Assembly (NCBI GenBank): GCA_963814645.1
Contig: CAWFDX010000009.1
Location: 124,001-188,000 of the forward strand
DNA: 64,000 nucleotides
Reading direction: 5' to 3'
DNA from: RYN-230 sp963814645
GTDB lineage: Bacteria; Actinomycetota; Actinomycetes; Streptosporangiales; Streptosporangiaceae
Under the pieces are notes generated by a model. That model had not been told where the DNA came from. It saw only the letters and a list, made by a program, of their open reading frames with translations, and did no database searches. Numbering within the stretch: the first letter of the stretch is position 1; the number at the start of each line of letters is the position of its first letter. Shown here piece after piece: positions 16,167 to 23,591 of this stretch. The position numbers and the translations under genes were made by a program.

Positions 16167-16208
16167 CAGCCTTCCAAGCTGGTCATGAGGGTTCGATTCC
16201 CTTCGCCC
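16167..16208 (+). repeat. attR-type direct repeat (duplicate of tRNA-Gly 3' part)
   Basis: These 42 bases are identical to 12752-12793. The tRNA 5' half is absent here, so this copy is not a tRNA gene. Similarity continues imperfectly for a few bases (ACTCTCAT against GCTCCCAT). Confidence 0.88.
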
Positions 16209-16517
16209 ACTCTCATTTATGCAGGCCAGACTAGGTTTCTTGGTTGCCGACGGATATGCAGCTGACGTCGATCACGGGCGGCCTACTGCTCGTTCGCGGT
16301 CTTGTACTGGTCGTCGGTGACGGGTTCGAGCCACCCGACAGCACCAGCGAGCGTCACCCCGCCCAATAAGGCGTGCCCAGCGCGTGCCACATACGTGCCA
16401 CACGTAGCGGTGATCAGCGGTCAGCCACGGTCTCTTATGTGATATCTCAGGACATCGGAATGACCCCGAACCCTCAATGGGCTTGTCCTTGTCGGGGCCG
16501 CCCAGCACCGTGAGCGC
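16209..16517. other. Intergenic stretch after the islet
   Basis: About 310 bp between the right repeat and the hydrolase stop. I see no gene, tRNA or strong hairpin. Confidence 0.4.
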
Positions 16518-17357
16518 CTAGAGCGCGAGCATCGCGGCCGCGACCTCATCGGCGGCCGCCTCCGGGATCGCCGTCGCGGCGCGTTCGAGCACGAGCAGCC
16601 GCGCACCGGGGATCTCGCGCGCGAGCGCTTCGCCGTTGCCGACAGGAAAGAGCGGGTCGCGGCGGCCGTGCACCACCAGCGCCGGGATCGCCAGCTTGGA
16701 CAGGCGCTCGCGCCAGCGCGGCGTGCAGTCGAGCTTGCCGAACACCATGCCCAGCTGGTTGGCCATCTGCACCGCGGGCTCCGTACCCGGCGTGCGGTCC
16801 CACTTGCGCTCGGCGGTCACGCGCGCGGCGGCGGGGTCGTCACCGAGGATCTCCGCGCCTCGGGCGGCAAACTCCGCCACCGCGGCGCGGTCGGACCAGT
16901 CGGGCATCGAGCGCGAGAACAGCCGGTCCATCGTCGCTGTGTCATGATCAGGCAGGTCATCGTCAACTGGGCCCGGAGCCACAGGCCGCGTGCCGACGAG
17001 GGTGACCGCCGAGAACGCGTCCGGGTGGTCGAGCGCGGCGACCTGGGCGACCATCCCACCGACGCCGATGCCCGCCAGGTGCGCCGGCCGGTCGTCGAGG
17101 TCCCGGGCGAGCGCCGCGGCGTCGGCCGCAAGATCGTGCAGCGTGTACGCCGGAGCCTGGGGATCGACGGTGGTCAACGCGCCGGAATCGCGCAGGTCGT
17201 ACCGCACGACGTGACGTTCACCGCGCGCGAGCGCCGCGCAGAGCGCGTCGGGCCAAGAGAGCATGGTCGTGCCGCCCGTGAGCAGAACGAGCGGCGCCGC
17301 CGCGTCGCCGAAGTGCTCGACCCCGAGCATGACGCCGTCCACCTCGACCGTCGTCAT
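16518..17357 (-). CDS. Alpha/beta-hydrolase-fold protein with altered catalytic residues (RdmC-like)
   Basis: A 279-residue protein starting at ATG 17357 (MTTVEVDGVMLGVEHFG). The overall pattern (LVLLTGGTTMLSWPDALC, VVRYDLRDSGALTTVDP, YTLHDLAADAAALARDL) is that of the RdmC/aclacinomycin-methylesterase group. However, the nucleophile elbow reads G96-I-G98-V-G100, with Gly where Ser is expected. The region of the catalytic His reads ERAATAIPE, with no His; the acid GRRDPLF is kept. It is therefore unlikely to hydrolyse esters and may be a binding protein or decaying gene. It lies just outside the integrated islet. Confidence 0.8.
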   Translation of the reverse strand: MTTVEVDGVMLGVEHFGDAAAPLVLLTGGTTMLSWPDALCAALARGERHVVRYDLRDSGALTTVDPQAPAYTLHDLAADAAALARDLDDRPAHLAGIGVGGMVAQVAALDHPDAFSAVTLVGTRPVAPGPVDDDLPDHDTATMDRLFSRSMPDWSDRAAVAEFAARGAEILGDDPAAARVTAERKWDRTPGTEPAVQMANQLGMVFGKLDCTPRWRERLSKLAIPALVVHGRRDPLFPVGNGEALAREIPGARLLVLERAATAIPEAAADEVAAAMLAL

Positions 17358-17723
17358 CACGCCTCTCCCGTTGCGGCGACGCCGCCGGACGTCCGGAACG
17401 AGTGGACCATCGGACACATCGTGACCTCCAGGGCAGCGTCGTACACCGGTGGCGCGGGGACGGCCGCACAAGCTACGCGTCCCCGCCGGTCGTATGCATC
17501 GCGTCGAACGTACGCGACTGGGGTTGGCTCCCAGAGATGAGACAACTGCCGGGGCCGAAACTCATCGGAACACTGTCCGCAGGGGAACCCCTACGCACAC
17601 CCGGCGGCCAGCCCGGCGGATAGTCGCGACCTTGACCTTCGGTGTTGCAGATATCCGCGTTTCCGGCCGCGTGCCCGACGGCCCTTCCGTGCGCTTCCCT
17701 GGCTGCCTTGCCGCGCCGACGAC
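17358..17723. other. Intergenic region without an evident gene
   Basis: 366 bp between two leftward genes. The segment near 17668-17700 weakly resembles the integrase 3' region (GCGTGCCCGACGGCC, TTCCGTGCGCTTCCCTGGCTG). No open frame here shows family features. Confidence 0.4.
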
Positions 17724-18797
17724 CTACCGGCGGAACGCGGCCCGGACCGCAGCTGCAGTGGAGCTGAAGTATTCCGGTGGTTCGATGAAGCCCCACTCGT
17801 TGAATGTCGAGCCGTTGGTGACGGCGCGCCGGTAGCCGAAACAAGCGAGGTAGAGCGTTCGGATATACATGACCGCCTCGAGCCGATCGAGTTCGTCCTC
17901 GGTCGGTTGGACATGTCGGCGGTAGGCATTGACGGCAGCGTCGATCCACTCCTGGTTCGGCCGGCGTGGGTTCCACGAACCCGTGCCCCAGATCAGGTAA
18001 GCGAAGTCGGCCAGGCGCGGTCCGCGCCCGGACGCCTTCCAGTTGATCGCGACTGGCCCTTGTTCGCTCAGGACGGCGTGATCGGGGGCGTGGAGGAGGT
18101 TTCCGTGGAGCAAGCCCTCCGGGAGGCCGTGACCGTCGTCGGCCGAGCGAACCTGGTCGCGGAGCTGCTCGAATCGCTCGCGTTCGGCGGCCGGAACCCT
18201 CGTGTCAACGGCGTCGAGAAACGACAGGGCCGCCAGCAGGTCCTGACGCGGCGTGCCCTCACGACTCGGGTCCTCACCACTCGCTCCACCAGGGCGGCCG
18301 GCGGAATCGTCGTACGGCAGCGCGTGTAGCCGTCCGAGCAGCTCACCCATCATGGTGAACTTCGCGGCACCGTCAGGGAGCTGGACGCCTTCAACGAACC
18401 GGGTCACGAGGACCGCGCTGCCATCGAAATCCGATACCGCATCGTCGACCGCCAGGCGCTCCGCGGGATAGTCCTGCCGCTCCAGGAATCTGAGGATTGC
18501 TGCGTCACCCTCAACACCGGCCCGCGGCCGGGCCGGGGGGAACGCGCGGGCGACCCAAGGGCTGCCGCCATTGCGGTCGATGCGGAACACGTAGGTCTTG
18601 TGCACGCTGAGCTTGGTCGCCGCGACCGGGTCAATGCCGTAGCGATCCCGGAGATGAGCGAATAGCTGCTCAGGAGCTGGCTCGTGGTGCATTCGCGCAC
18701 CGAGACCCTTGAGATCCGTCAGCGCCTCGGTGTAGCGCTGCCCAGTCTCCTCGGCGTGGCGCCGGACAACCTTCTTGAAGCTGGCGTCCTTGGTCAT
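17724..18797 (-). CDS. Aminoglycoside-phosphotransferase-fold protein lacking canonical catalytic Asp residues
   Basis: 357 residues from ATG 18797, preceded by AGGGGAGG. Residues 1-35 (TKDASFKKVVRRHAEETGQ, RYTEALTDL) are a small helical module. The rest is a kinase-like fold with a nucleotide lobe (VHKTYVFRIDRNG, WVARAFPP) and the APH loop region. The Brenner motif HxDxxxxN reads H231-G-N233-LLHA-P238, and the metal-binding IDW/DFG reads I-N252-W. Both Asp and the Asn are therefore replaced. INWK may be normal in its subfamily, but HGN should abolish phosphotransfer. No aminoglycoside resistance should be inferred. Confidence 0.78.
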   Translation of the reverse strand: MTKDASFKKVVRRHAEETGQRYTEALTDLKGLGARMHHEPAPEQLFAHLRDRYGIDPVAATKLSVHKTYVFRIDRNGGSPWVARAFPPARPRAGVEGDAAILRFLERQDYPAERLAVDDAVSDFDGSAVLVTRFVEGVQLPDGAAKFTMMGELLGRLHALPYDDSAGRPGGASGEDPSREGTPRQDLLAALSFLDAVDTRVPAAERERFEQLRDQVRSADDGHGLPEGLLHGNLLHAPDHAVLSEQGPVAINWKASGRGPRLADFAYLIWGTGSWNPRRPNQEWIDAAVNAYRRHVQPTEDELDRLEAVMYIRTLYLACFGYRRAVTNGSTFNEWGFIEPPEYFSSTAAAVRAAFRR

Positions 18798-19164
18798 GGA
18801 CAAGCCTCCCCTTGACACCCTCGCTCCCCAGCGGCGCGGTGTTGGAAGATGGCCTGTGACATCAACGACCGAGAGGGCGAATCCCCTTCGCCAATGGAAC
18901 TCCAGCTGGGGCGGACGTTCCACAGCTTGGCGACCGGTCGCCGCCGTGAACAAACTCTTCCTGAGGCGCTCAGTCTTCGTCAAGCGCTTCACCCACGAGA
19001 TGACACTGCGGGAAGTGCCGCCCACTCGCCGCGGATCGCGTTCCGCCGCTCGCGGTCCGGATCGCCACACGGCAGCGAAAGGAGAACGAATGCATGCTCG
19101 TGCTAGCGTCGGCCGCAGACTCCGTCGTGAACGGGGTGTGATGCTCCACCAGTGGAGGTGCCGG
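18798..19164. other. Divergent intergenic region
   Basis: 367 bp between the leftward APH-like gene and the rightward VOC gene. It must hold both promoters; TTGACA at 18814-18819 is a possible -35 element. I see no further gene. Confidence 0.4.
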
Positions 19165-19629
19165 ATGGCTGAGCTCCCACCGCCCCCAGACGGAATTGTG
19201 CTGACCCACTTCATCGTCTCGGACGATGTCGAGCGCTCCCGGCGCTTCTACACCGAGGTACTCGGCGGCAGGGTGGAACGTCCCGGAGACCCGGTCGATG
19301 TCGCGCTAGCCAACAGCTGGATCGTCATCAACGGCGGCGGCGGACCCACCGACGACAAGCCGACGGTCATCCTGGAGACAACACGCAATCCCGACCGGGT
19401 CAGCAGCTTCCTCAATATCCGGGTCAAAGACATCGACGCCGTGTACGCCGAATGGAGCGCCCGGGGGGCTCAATTCCTAACGCCGCCGAAACAGCACCAG
19501 TACGAGAAGCGTTGCTACATCCGCGATCCCGACGGTCATCTGATCGAAGTGGGGCAAACCACGGACCCAGAGGGGGACTGGCACCCCGCCCACTGGCCAT
19601 CGAGTACGCCCGCCGGGGAGTCCGAGTGA
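19165..19629 (+). CDS. VOC-family (glyoxalase/bleomycin-resistance fold) protein
   Basis: 154 residues from ATG 19165, with GGAGGTG five bases upstream. It shows two beta-alpha-beta-beta-beta modules: VLTHFIVSDDVERSRRFYTE and VLGGRV first, then SFLNIRVKDIDAVYAEWSAR and CYIRDPDGHLIEVGQT. Candidate metal ligands are H in LTHF and E in LIEVG. Substrate is unknown; such single-domain VOC proteins include dioxygenases, thiol transferases and drug-binding proteins. A longer frame from 18775 is non-coding upstream of the ribosome site. Confidence 0.83.
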   Translation: MAELPPPPDGIVLTHFIVSDDVERSRRFYTEVLGGRVERPGDPVDVALANSWIVINGGGGPTDDKPTVILETTRNPDRVSSFLNIRVKDIDAVYAEWSARGAQFLTPPKQHQYEKRCYIRDPDGHLIEVGQTTDPEGDWHPAHWPSSTPAGESE

Positions 19630-19947
19630 ATACCGAGATCAGCGGCGAATCCCTCACATCGACGACGGCCAGCATCAGTGCCCGTTGCGTGCCTGATCGA
19701 AGGGGCAAGCACGGACACTCGTGGTCACTCACGGAACCAACACCACGGCAATGACCTGCATGAGTGGTAGTCCGACGAGGACTGACCTACAGCGGCGTGT
19801 TTCTGCGGTCTCCGGCTAGTGGCCGTCCTGGCAGCGCCAGGTCGGGGTGACCGGGCACGGCACCAGTTACGCGGAGCAGCTATCCGGGACCGCCCTGATA
19901 GGCACGCGATGTGCGTGCGACCTGGATCGGCGCCGTGCGACGGGCGC
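19630..19947. other. Intergenic region with a second integrase-tail repeat
   Basis: 318 bp between convergent genes. It contains the 21-bp repeat at 19679-19699, identical to 16055-16075, followed after some unrelated bases by CACTCACGG, also found after the first copy. No gene is visible. It may mark the scar of a second integrative element. Confidence 0.45.
19679..19699. repeat. 21-bp repeat, integrase-tail-like copy 2
   Basis: Identical to 16055-16075. Nothing nearby codes for an integrase, so this is either an orphan remnant or a conserved element end. Confidence 0.6.
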
Positions 19948-20382
19948 TCAGTCGAGATCGAACTCGTTGCCCTCGATGTCCTGCATCACGATGCAGGACT
20001 CGTTGTCCTCATCGGCAGGCAGCAGCCGCACGCGCACCGCGCCGAGCGCGACCAGCCGTGCGCATTCGGCCTCAAGCGTGGCCAGGCGCTCCTCACCCAC
20101 CAGCCCGGTGCCCACCCGCACGTCCAGATGCACCCGGTTCTTTACGACCTTGCCCTCGGGAACCCGCTGGAAGAACAGCCGCGGGCCCACCCCCGAGGGA
20201 TCAACGCAGGCGAACCAGGAACCCTGATCCTCAGCCGGCTCCGAGCGATCGAAATCACCCCACGTAGCAAACCCCTCCGGTGGCGGCGGCACGACGTACC
20301 CCAGCACCTCACACCAAAAACGAGCGAGACGCTCAGGCTCCGCGCAATCGAAGGCAACCTGGAACTGCTTGACCGACGCCAT
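19948..20382 (-). CDS. VOC-family protein (glyoxalase_6-like)
   Basis: 144 residues from ATG 20382 (MASVKQFQVAFDCAEPERLARF). It keeps the actinobacterial Glyoxalase_6 pattern: WCEVLGYVVPPPPEGF, CVDPSGVGPRLFFQRVPE, NRVHLDVRV and the closing IVMQDIEGNEFDLD. The conserved HLDV and EGNEF supply the probable ligand positions. Function is unknown. It is convergent with the first VOC gene but not closely related to it in sequence. Confidence 0.83.
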   Translation of the reverse strand: MASVKQFQVAFDCAEPERLARFWCEVLGYVVPPPPEGFATWGDFDRSEPAEDQGSWFACVDPSGVGPRLFFQRVPEGKVVKNRVHLDVRVGTGLVGEERLATLEAECARLVALGAVRVRLLPADEDNESCIVMQDIEGNEFDLD

Positions 20383-20482
20383 CGGTCCACCATAGAGGCG
20401 CGCGTTGCAGCGGACGAGCACTCCCCCGGCTGTCCGGCGCTCAGGCTCCAGGATGATCAGGCAGGCAGCTTGCGTGCGAGCG

Positions 20483-20992
20483 TTATGCCCGCCGGGTTAT
20501 CCCGGTGACCACCCATGCCCGGCCGAGGGCGTTGCAATGCAAAACCACAATGACGAGGACCAAAGCATGTTGCAGCGAGGCATTCCGGGTGTTCGCCAGG
20601 AGCGCTGCGGCCAGGCCGAGCCGCAGCGAGTAGGCCACCACTGAAATCAACGCGAAGGCGATATTCAGCGTTCTGGTTCGAGAGTCGCGGGAGAAATTTC
20701 CAGCCTGCTTTGCCCTCGGTATCAGCTGTCTGGTGGCCAGCAGGCCGACGGCTGCCATTACCAGGCTTGATAGCCCGAGGATGGCTGAGCCCCCGGTCAA
20801 TGCCACGATTGAGACGATGAAGATGTCTACCAGGGCAACAAACGCGCTCCCGGCCAGCACAGTTCGCAGCTCCCGAGTTGTCGGGTTCGCGTCATCCGCG
20901 TTGACGACCGTTACAGCGACGACCAGCAACCCCAAGATGGCAGCGGACGCGCCCGCGCTTGTGATGAAGAAGCTCTCATAGTGGCCCACCAC
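20483..20992 (-). CDS. Membrane protein of unknown function
   Basis: 169 residues from GTG/ATG at 20992 with about five hydrophobic segments: SAGASAAILGLLVVAVTVV, VLAGSAFVALVDIFIVSIVA, ILGLSSLVMAAVGLLA, IAFALISVVAYSLRLGLAAA and HALVLVIVVLHC. The N-terminal FITSAGASAAILGLLVVAV recurs in actinobacterial small membrane proteins without known role. It stands between a VOC gene and the sigma-factor locus, on the same strand as both. Confidence 0.72.
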   Translation of the reverse strand: MVGHYESFFITSAGASAAILGLLVVAVTVVNADDANPTTRELRTVLAGSAFVALVDIFIVSIVALTGGSAILGLSSLVMAAVGLLATRQLIPRAKQAGNFSRDSRTRTLNIAFALISVVAYSLRLGLAAALLANTRNASLQHALVLVIVVLHCNALGRAWVVTGITRRA

Positions 20993-21017
20993 AACGCACC
21001 CTATCGGGCATCGGCGG

Positions 21018-21288
21018 CTATCTTGCCGAGGCGTGCCCGAGGCCGCGCGGCTTGAAGAACGCGTACTGCCTGATCAGCTCCAGCGTCGCCAGGGCCGAAC
21101 AGCACCGTGGCCAGGATGCGCGCCCAGTTCCTGCCCTGGCCGTTCTCCCGCGCCATCCACAGCCACAGGGCGATCACCACCAGGCTGGCGATGCTGACGG
21201 CGGCGGCGGCGTACATGAGCTTGACCGCGTTCAGCACGGGCGCGGGCGCAGCAGCCCGCAGCGGTTCGACTGGCTTATTCATGTCCAT
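21018..21288 (-). pseudogene. Truncated paralogue of the sigma-linked membrane protein, one frameshift
   Basis: From ATG 21288 (MDMNKPVEPLRAAAPAPV), preceded by GGAAGGG, the protein repeats features of its neighbour at 21359-22030: EPLRNAAPEPV and ALWLWTARAAGQGRNWAR match EPLRAAAPAPV and ALWLWMARENGQGRNWAR. After LATVLFG the frame is lost by one extra C (CCC complementary to 21092-21094). Removing it gives GLATLELIRQYAFFKPRG and a stop at 21018-21020. Its upstream region carries the same promoter-like element as the sigma gene. It lacks the paralogue's N-terminal region. Confidence 0.65.
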
Positions 21289-21312
21289 GCCCTTCCGGTG
21301 CTCGGATGCCCA

Positions 21313-21350
21313 CATCCGTTATCCGCAGCCCGCGCCAGATGAGTTCACGG
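21313..21350 (-). promoter_or_regulatory. Copy A of a 38-bp element shared with the sigma-factor promoter
   Basis: 36 of 38 bases match 22661-22698. Read on the minus strand it has TGAACTCATC then, after about 16 bases, GGATAACGGATG, a layout compatible with an ECF-type -35/-10 pair. It ends about 25 bases before the start of the small paralogue. Confidence 0.6.
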
Positions 21351-21358
21351 TGGCCGTG

Positions 21359-22030
21359 TCAGGGCCGCCCGTCGGTATCGTTTCCCGGGGACCCGTGGCT
21401 GCCGCTGAGGGCCTGCGGCCTGAAGAACGCTCTGGCGGACGGGCGCCACAGCAGCCATACCGCGGCGAGGCCGGTCAGCCAGGTCAGTATGGCGAAGAAC
21501 AGGTCCGCGAGGCCATGGATGCCGCCCAGCTGCAGCGTCGCCAGGCCGGCCAGCACCGCGGACAGGGTGCGCGCCCAGTTCCTGCCCTGGCCGGCCGCCC
21601 GCGCCGTCCACAGCCACAGCGCGATCTCGACCAGGCCGACGGTTATCGCCAGCGTGACGATGAGCGGGCGCCAGTGGATGAGCTGAGCGGTGGTGAGCTG
21701 ATGCCCAAGCAGCCTCAGGTGGTAGGCCCTGACGTCGCCGAGATAGAACAGCGCGATGATCACTTGCGCGGCGGTGCCGGCTGCGCCCCCCCACATGAGC
21801 TTGACCGCGCCTTGCACCGGCTCGGGAGCAGCATTCCGCAGCGGCTCGGCCTGCTGGCCGCTGGACGGATTGGGCTCGGGCTGGGTGGTCTCGGCCACGG
21901 CTGGGACGCGCCCGGCCGCTGGATCGGCGGCGATCGCGGCAACCAGCCTGGCGCGGGCCCCGTCCAGCGCAGCCGGTGCGGGCAGGGGCGTCTCCTGCGC
22001 CAGCTCCCGGAGCAGCTCCATCTCATTCAT
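21359..22030 (-). CDS. Membrane partner of the ECF sigma factor (putative anti-sigma; CU044_5270-like N-terminus)
   Basis: The start is at ATG 22030 or 22026, the latter forming an ATGA overlap with the sigma stop. The N-terminal EMELLRELAQETPLPAPAAL and RARLVAAI match the CU044_5270 proteins found directly after ECF sigma genes. The C-terminal half has four helices: LMWGGAAGTAAQVIIALFYL, WRPLIVTLAITVGLVEIALW, WARTLSAVLAGLATLQLG and FFAILTWLTGLAAVWLLW. By position it probably holds the sigma factor in check at the membrane; that is inference. Confidence 0.78.
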   Translation of the reverse strand: MNEMELLRELAQETPLPAPAALDGARARLVAAIAADPAAGRVPAVAETTQPEPNPSSGQQAEPLRNAAPEPVQGAVKLMWGGAAGTAAQVIIALFYLGDVRAYHLRLLGHQLTTAQLIHWRPLIVTLAITVGLVEIALWLWTARAAGQGRNWARTLSAVLAGLATLQLGGIHGLADLFFAILTWLTGLAAVWLLWRPSARAFFRPQALSGSHGSPGNDTDGRP

Positions 22031-22613
22031 TGGTCGTGAGCTCCTCATACGTTGCCGCCGCATCGGTACCGGCCAGGGCCTGGCGCACCTTCGTGCGCGC
22101 CCGGTGCAGCCTGGACCGCACCGTCCCGACCGGGATGGCCAGTGCCCGGGACACCTCCGGATAGGTCAGCTGTTCCCAGGCGATGAACAGCAGCACATCC
22201 CGGTCACCGTCCTGCAGCGCGGCCAGCGCCGCGCTCAGCAGCGGGCGCATCGCCTGCGCCGTGACATCGGAAGCCACCTGTTCGGCGTGACCAGCAATCT
22301 CCGGCTCGGCCGGGGCGGCCTGCCTGATCCGGTACTGGCGGACCTCGTCCCGGCGATGCTGGCCGACCAGGTTGGTGGCGATCCCATACAGCCAGGGGCG
22401 GGCGTCGGTATAGCTGAGGTCATACCGGTCCCGCTTGGCGAAAGCGGCCAGAAACGTCTCGGCAACCAGGTCATCCGCAACCTCGCGGCCAGCCCGCCGG
22501 GCCAGGTAGCGGTGAATGTATGGGGCGTGCCGGTCAAAGAGAACCGCGAACCGCTCCGGCTCCCGGCGGGAACTGTCGATGACGGCAGCATCGTCCGCGG
22601 CGGCGGATCTCAT
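22023..22613 (-). CDS. ECF-type RNA polymerase sigma factor
   Basis: 196 residues with sigma region 2 (RFAVLFDRHAPYIHRYLARR, ADDLVAETFLAAFAKRDRY, ARPWLYGIATNLVGQHRR) and region 4 (LTYPEVSRALAIPVGTVRSR, LHRARTKVRQAL). It follows the sigma/CU044_5270 arrangement of actinobacteria. The ATG at 22613 is the only one in frame: a TGA lies 8 codons upstream. The leader holds GGAGGGGC-ATG followed by a two-codon frame and then a six-codon frame overlapping the sigma ATG, so translation may be coupled. Its promoter carries copy B of the shared 38-bp element, suggesting autoregulation. Confidence 0.88.
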   Translation of the reverse strand: MRSAAADDAAVIDSSRREPERFAVLFDRHAPYIHRYLARRAGREVADDLVAETFLAAFAKRDRYDLSYTDARPWLYGIATNLVGQHRRDEVRQYRIRQAAPAEPEIAGHAEQVASDVTAQAMRPLLSAALAALQDGDRDVLLFIAWEQLTYPEVSRALAIPVGTVRSRLHRARTKVRQALAGTDAAATYEELTTNE

Positions 22614-22660
22614 GCGCGGCCTGGGTTCATGTCATGCCCCTCCGGGTCTCCGGGAGGTTA

Positions 22661-22698
22661 CATCCGTTATCCGCAACCGGCGCCAGATGAGTTCACGG
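22661..22698 (-). promoter_or_regulatory. Copy B of the 38-bp element, sigma-factor promoter
   Basis: Matches 21313-21350 at 36 of 38 bases. On the minus strand, TGAACTCATC and GGATAACGGATG are the best -35/-10 candidates, about 50 bases upstream of the sigma ATG. Confidence 0.6.
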
Positions 22699-22839
22699 CC
22701 ACGGCCGGTGCCCGGGCCGGAGCTCCCCCGCTCTTGATCGTGCCCACCGGTCCCAGGCCGGTCAACCAGGCTCAGGGCAGCGGCGATCCTGGCGCGCGGG
22801 CTCGGCGAGGAAGGCCTGGCACAACCGTCCGAGTCACGG

Positions 22840-23328
22840 TCACTCGGCGGTCAGGTCGCGCTCGTAGCAGGTGCCTGGCTTACCGCCGGGATTGGCCGGG
22901 CCGACCGGAACGAACCCCGCCTTGGTCAGCACCTTCTGGGACGCGACATTGTCGTGGGTGACCGCCGCCCGCATCGTGTGCAGCCCGAACTGCGCCGCCG
23001 TCAGCCGGCAGACTTCCTGGACGGTCGCGGTCGCCACGCCGTGGCCAGCGACGTGCTGCGCGACCCGGTAGCCGAGCACAGCCGTGCCGTTCTCGATCTC
23101 GTACAGGTTGAACCGGCCGAGCACCGAGCCATCCTCGCCGACCAGCAGGTAGTACGCGCAGCTGCCCGCCTCCTGCTCAGCCAGCAACTCGTTGTACCGC
23201 TCGGTGAACTGGTCGAAGAACTCATCGCCGCGGTCGGACACAAACGTGGCGAAGTAGGCGCGGTTCGCCAGTTCGAAGGCCAGCACTGCCGGGGCATGGT
23301 CGGCGCGCAAGCGCTGCAGCTCGGGCAC
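22840..23328 (-). CDS. GNAT N-acetyltransferase (RimJ/RimL-like)
   Basis: 162 residues from ATG 23328 with the GNAT fold: VLAFELANRAYFATF, YYLLVGEDGSVLGRFNLYE, the acetyl-CoA loop VAQHVAGHGVATATVQEV (R/QxxGxG/A type) and NVASQKVLTKAGFVPVG. The pattern is that of RimJ/RimL-type enzymes that acetylate protein N-termini or small amines. The acceptor is unknown. It stands alone between the sigma locus and the epoxide hydrolase gene. Confidence 0.87.
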   Translation of the reverse strand: MPELQRLRADHAPAVLAFELANRAYFATFVSDRGDEFFDQFTERYNELLAEQEAGSCAYYLLVGEDGSVLGRFNLYEIENGTAVLGYRVAQHVAGHGVATATVQEVCRLTAAQFGLHTMRAAVTHDNVASQKVLTKAGFVPVGPANPGGKPGTCYERDLTAE

Positions 23329-23379
23329 CGCCCAACCCTACTCAATGGGTACACACAGGCCAGCTGATTTTCAGCCTGA

Positions 23380-23423
23380 GCCACCGCCGGGCTACCGCCG
23401 GGCCACCGCCGGGCCACCGCCGG
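23380..23423. repeat. Four tandem 11-bp repeats
   Basis: GCCACCGCCGG is repeated four times (second copy GCTACCGCCGG) in the non-coding gap before the epoxide hydrolase gene. The unit is too short and has no spacers, so it is not a CRISPR. It may be a slippage product. Confidence 0.75.
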
Positions 23424-23591
23424 GCCTGCGGCCGAGCCTGCGGGTCGCACAAGCAGGGTGATGCGTGGCCACAGCGAACGGAATTACCGTCATTCCAGAC
23501 GCAACCTCCAGGGCCCGGCGATGAGCGTGACCGGGAGCCGCAGCTCGATCTCATACTCGCCCGGCAGTAGGATCAGGAACCAGGAGGCAGC

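Larger units (their letters stand above)
12752..16208. mobile_element. Degenerate integrated islet between tRNA-Gly and its 42-bp duplicate
   Basis: A perfect 42-bp direct repeat (12752-12793 and 16167-16208) bounds 3.46 kb. Inside are a broken tyrosine integrase reading toward the tRNA, an IS3-family insertion and two unknown small genes. There are no replication, excision or transfer genes, so it is a decayed remnant of an integrative element. Integration at the tRNA 3' half, with the integrase beside it, is the standard arrangement for actinobacterial integrative elements. Confidence 0.82.

Noticed and set aside
23380..23423. Possible CRISPR array
   Set aside because: Units of 11 bp are contiguous with no spacers and no cas genes are present; simple tandem repeat.
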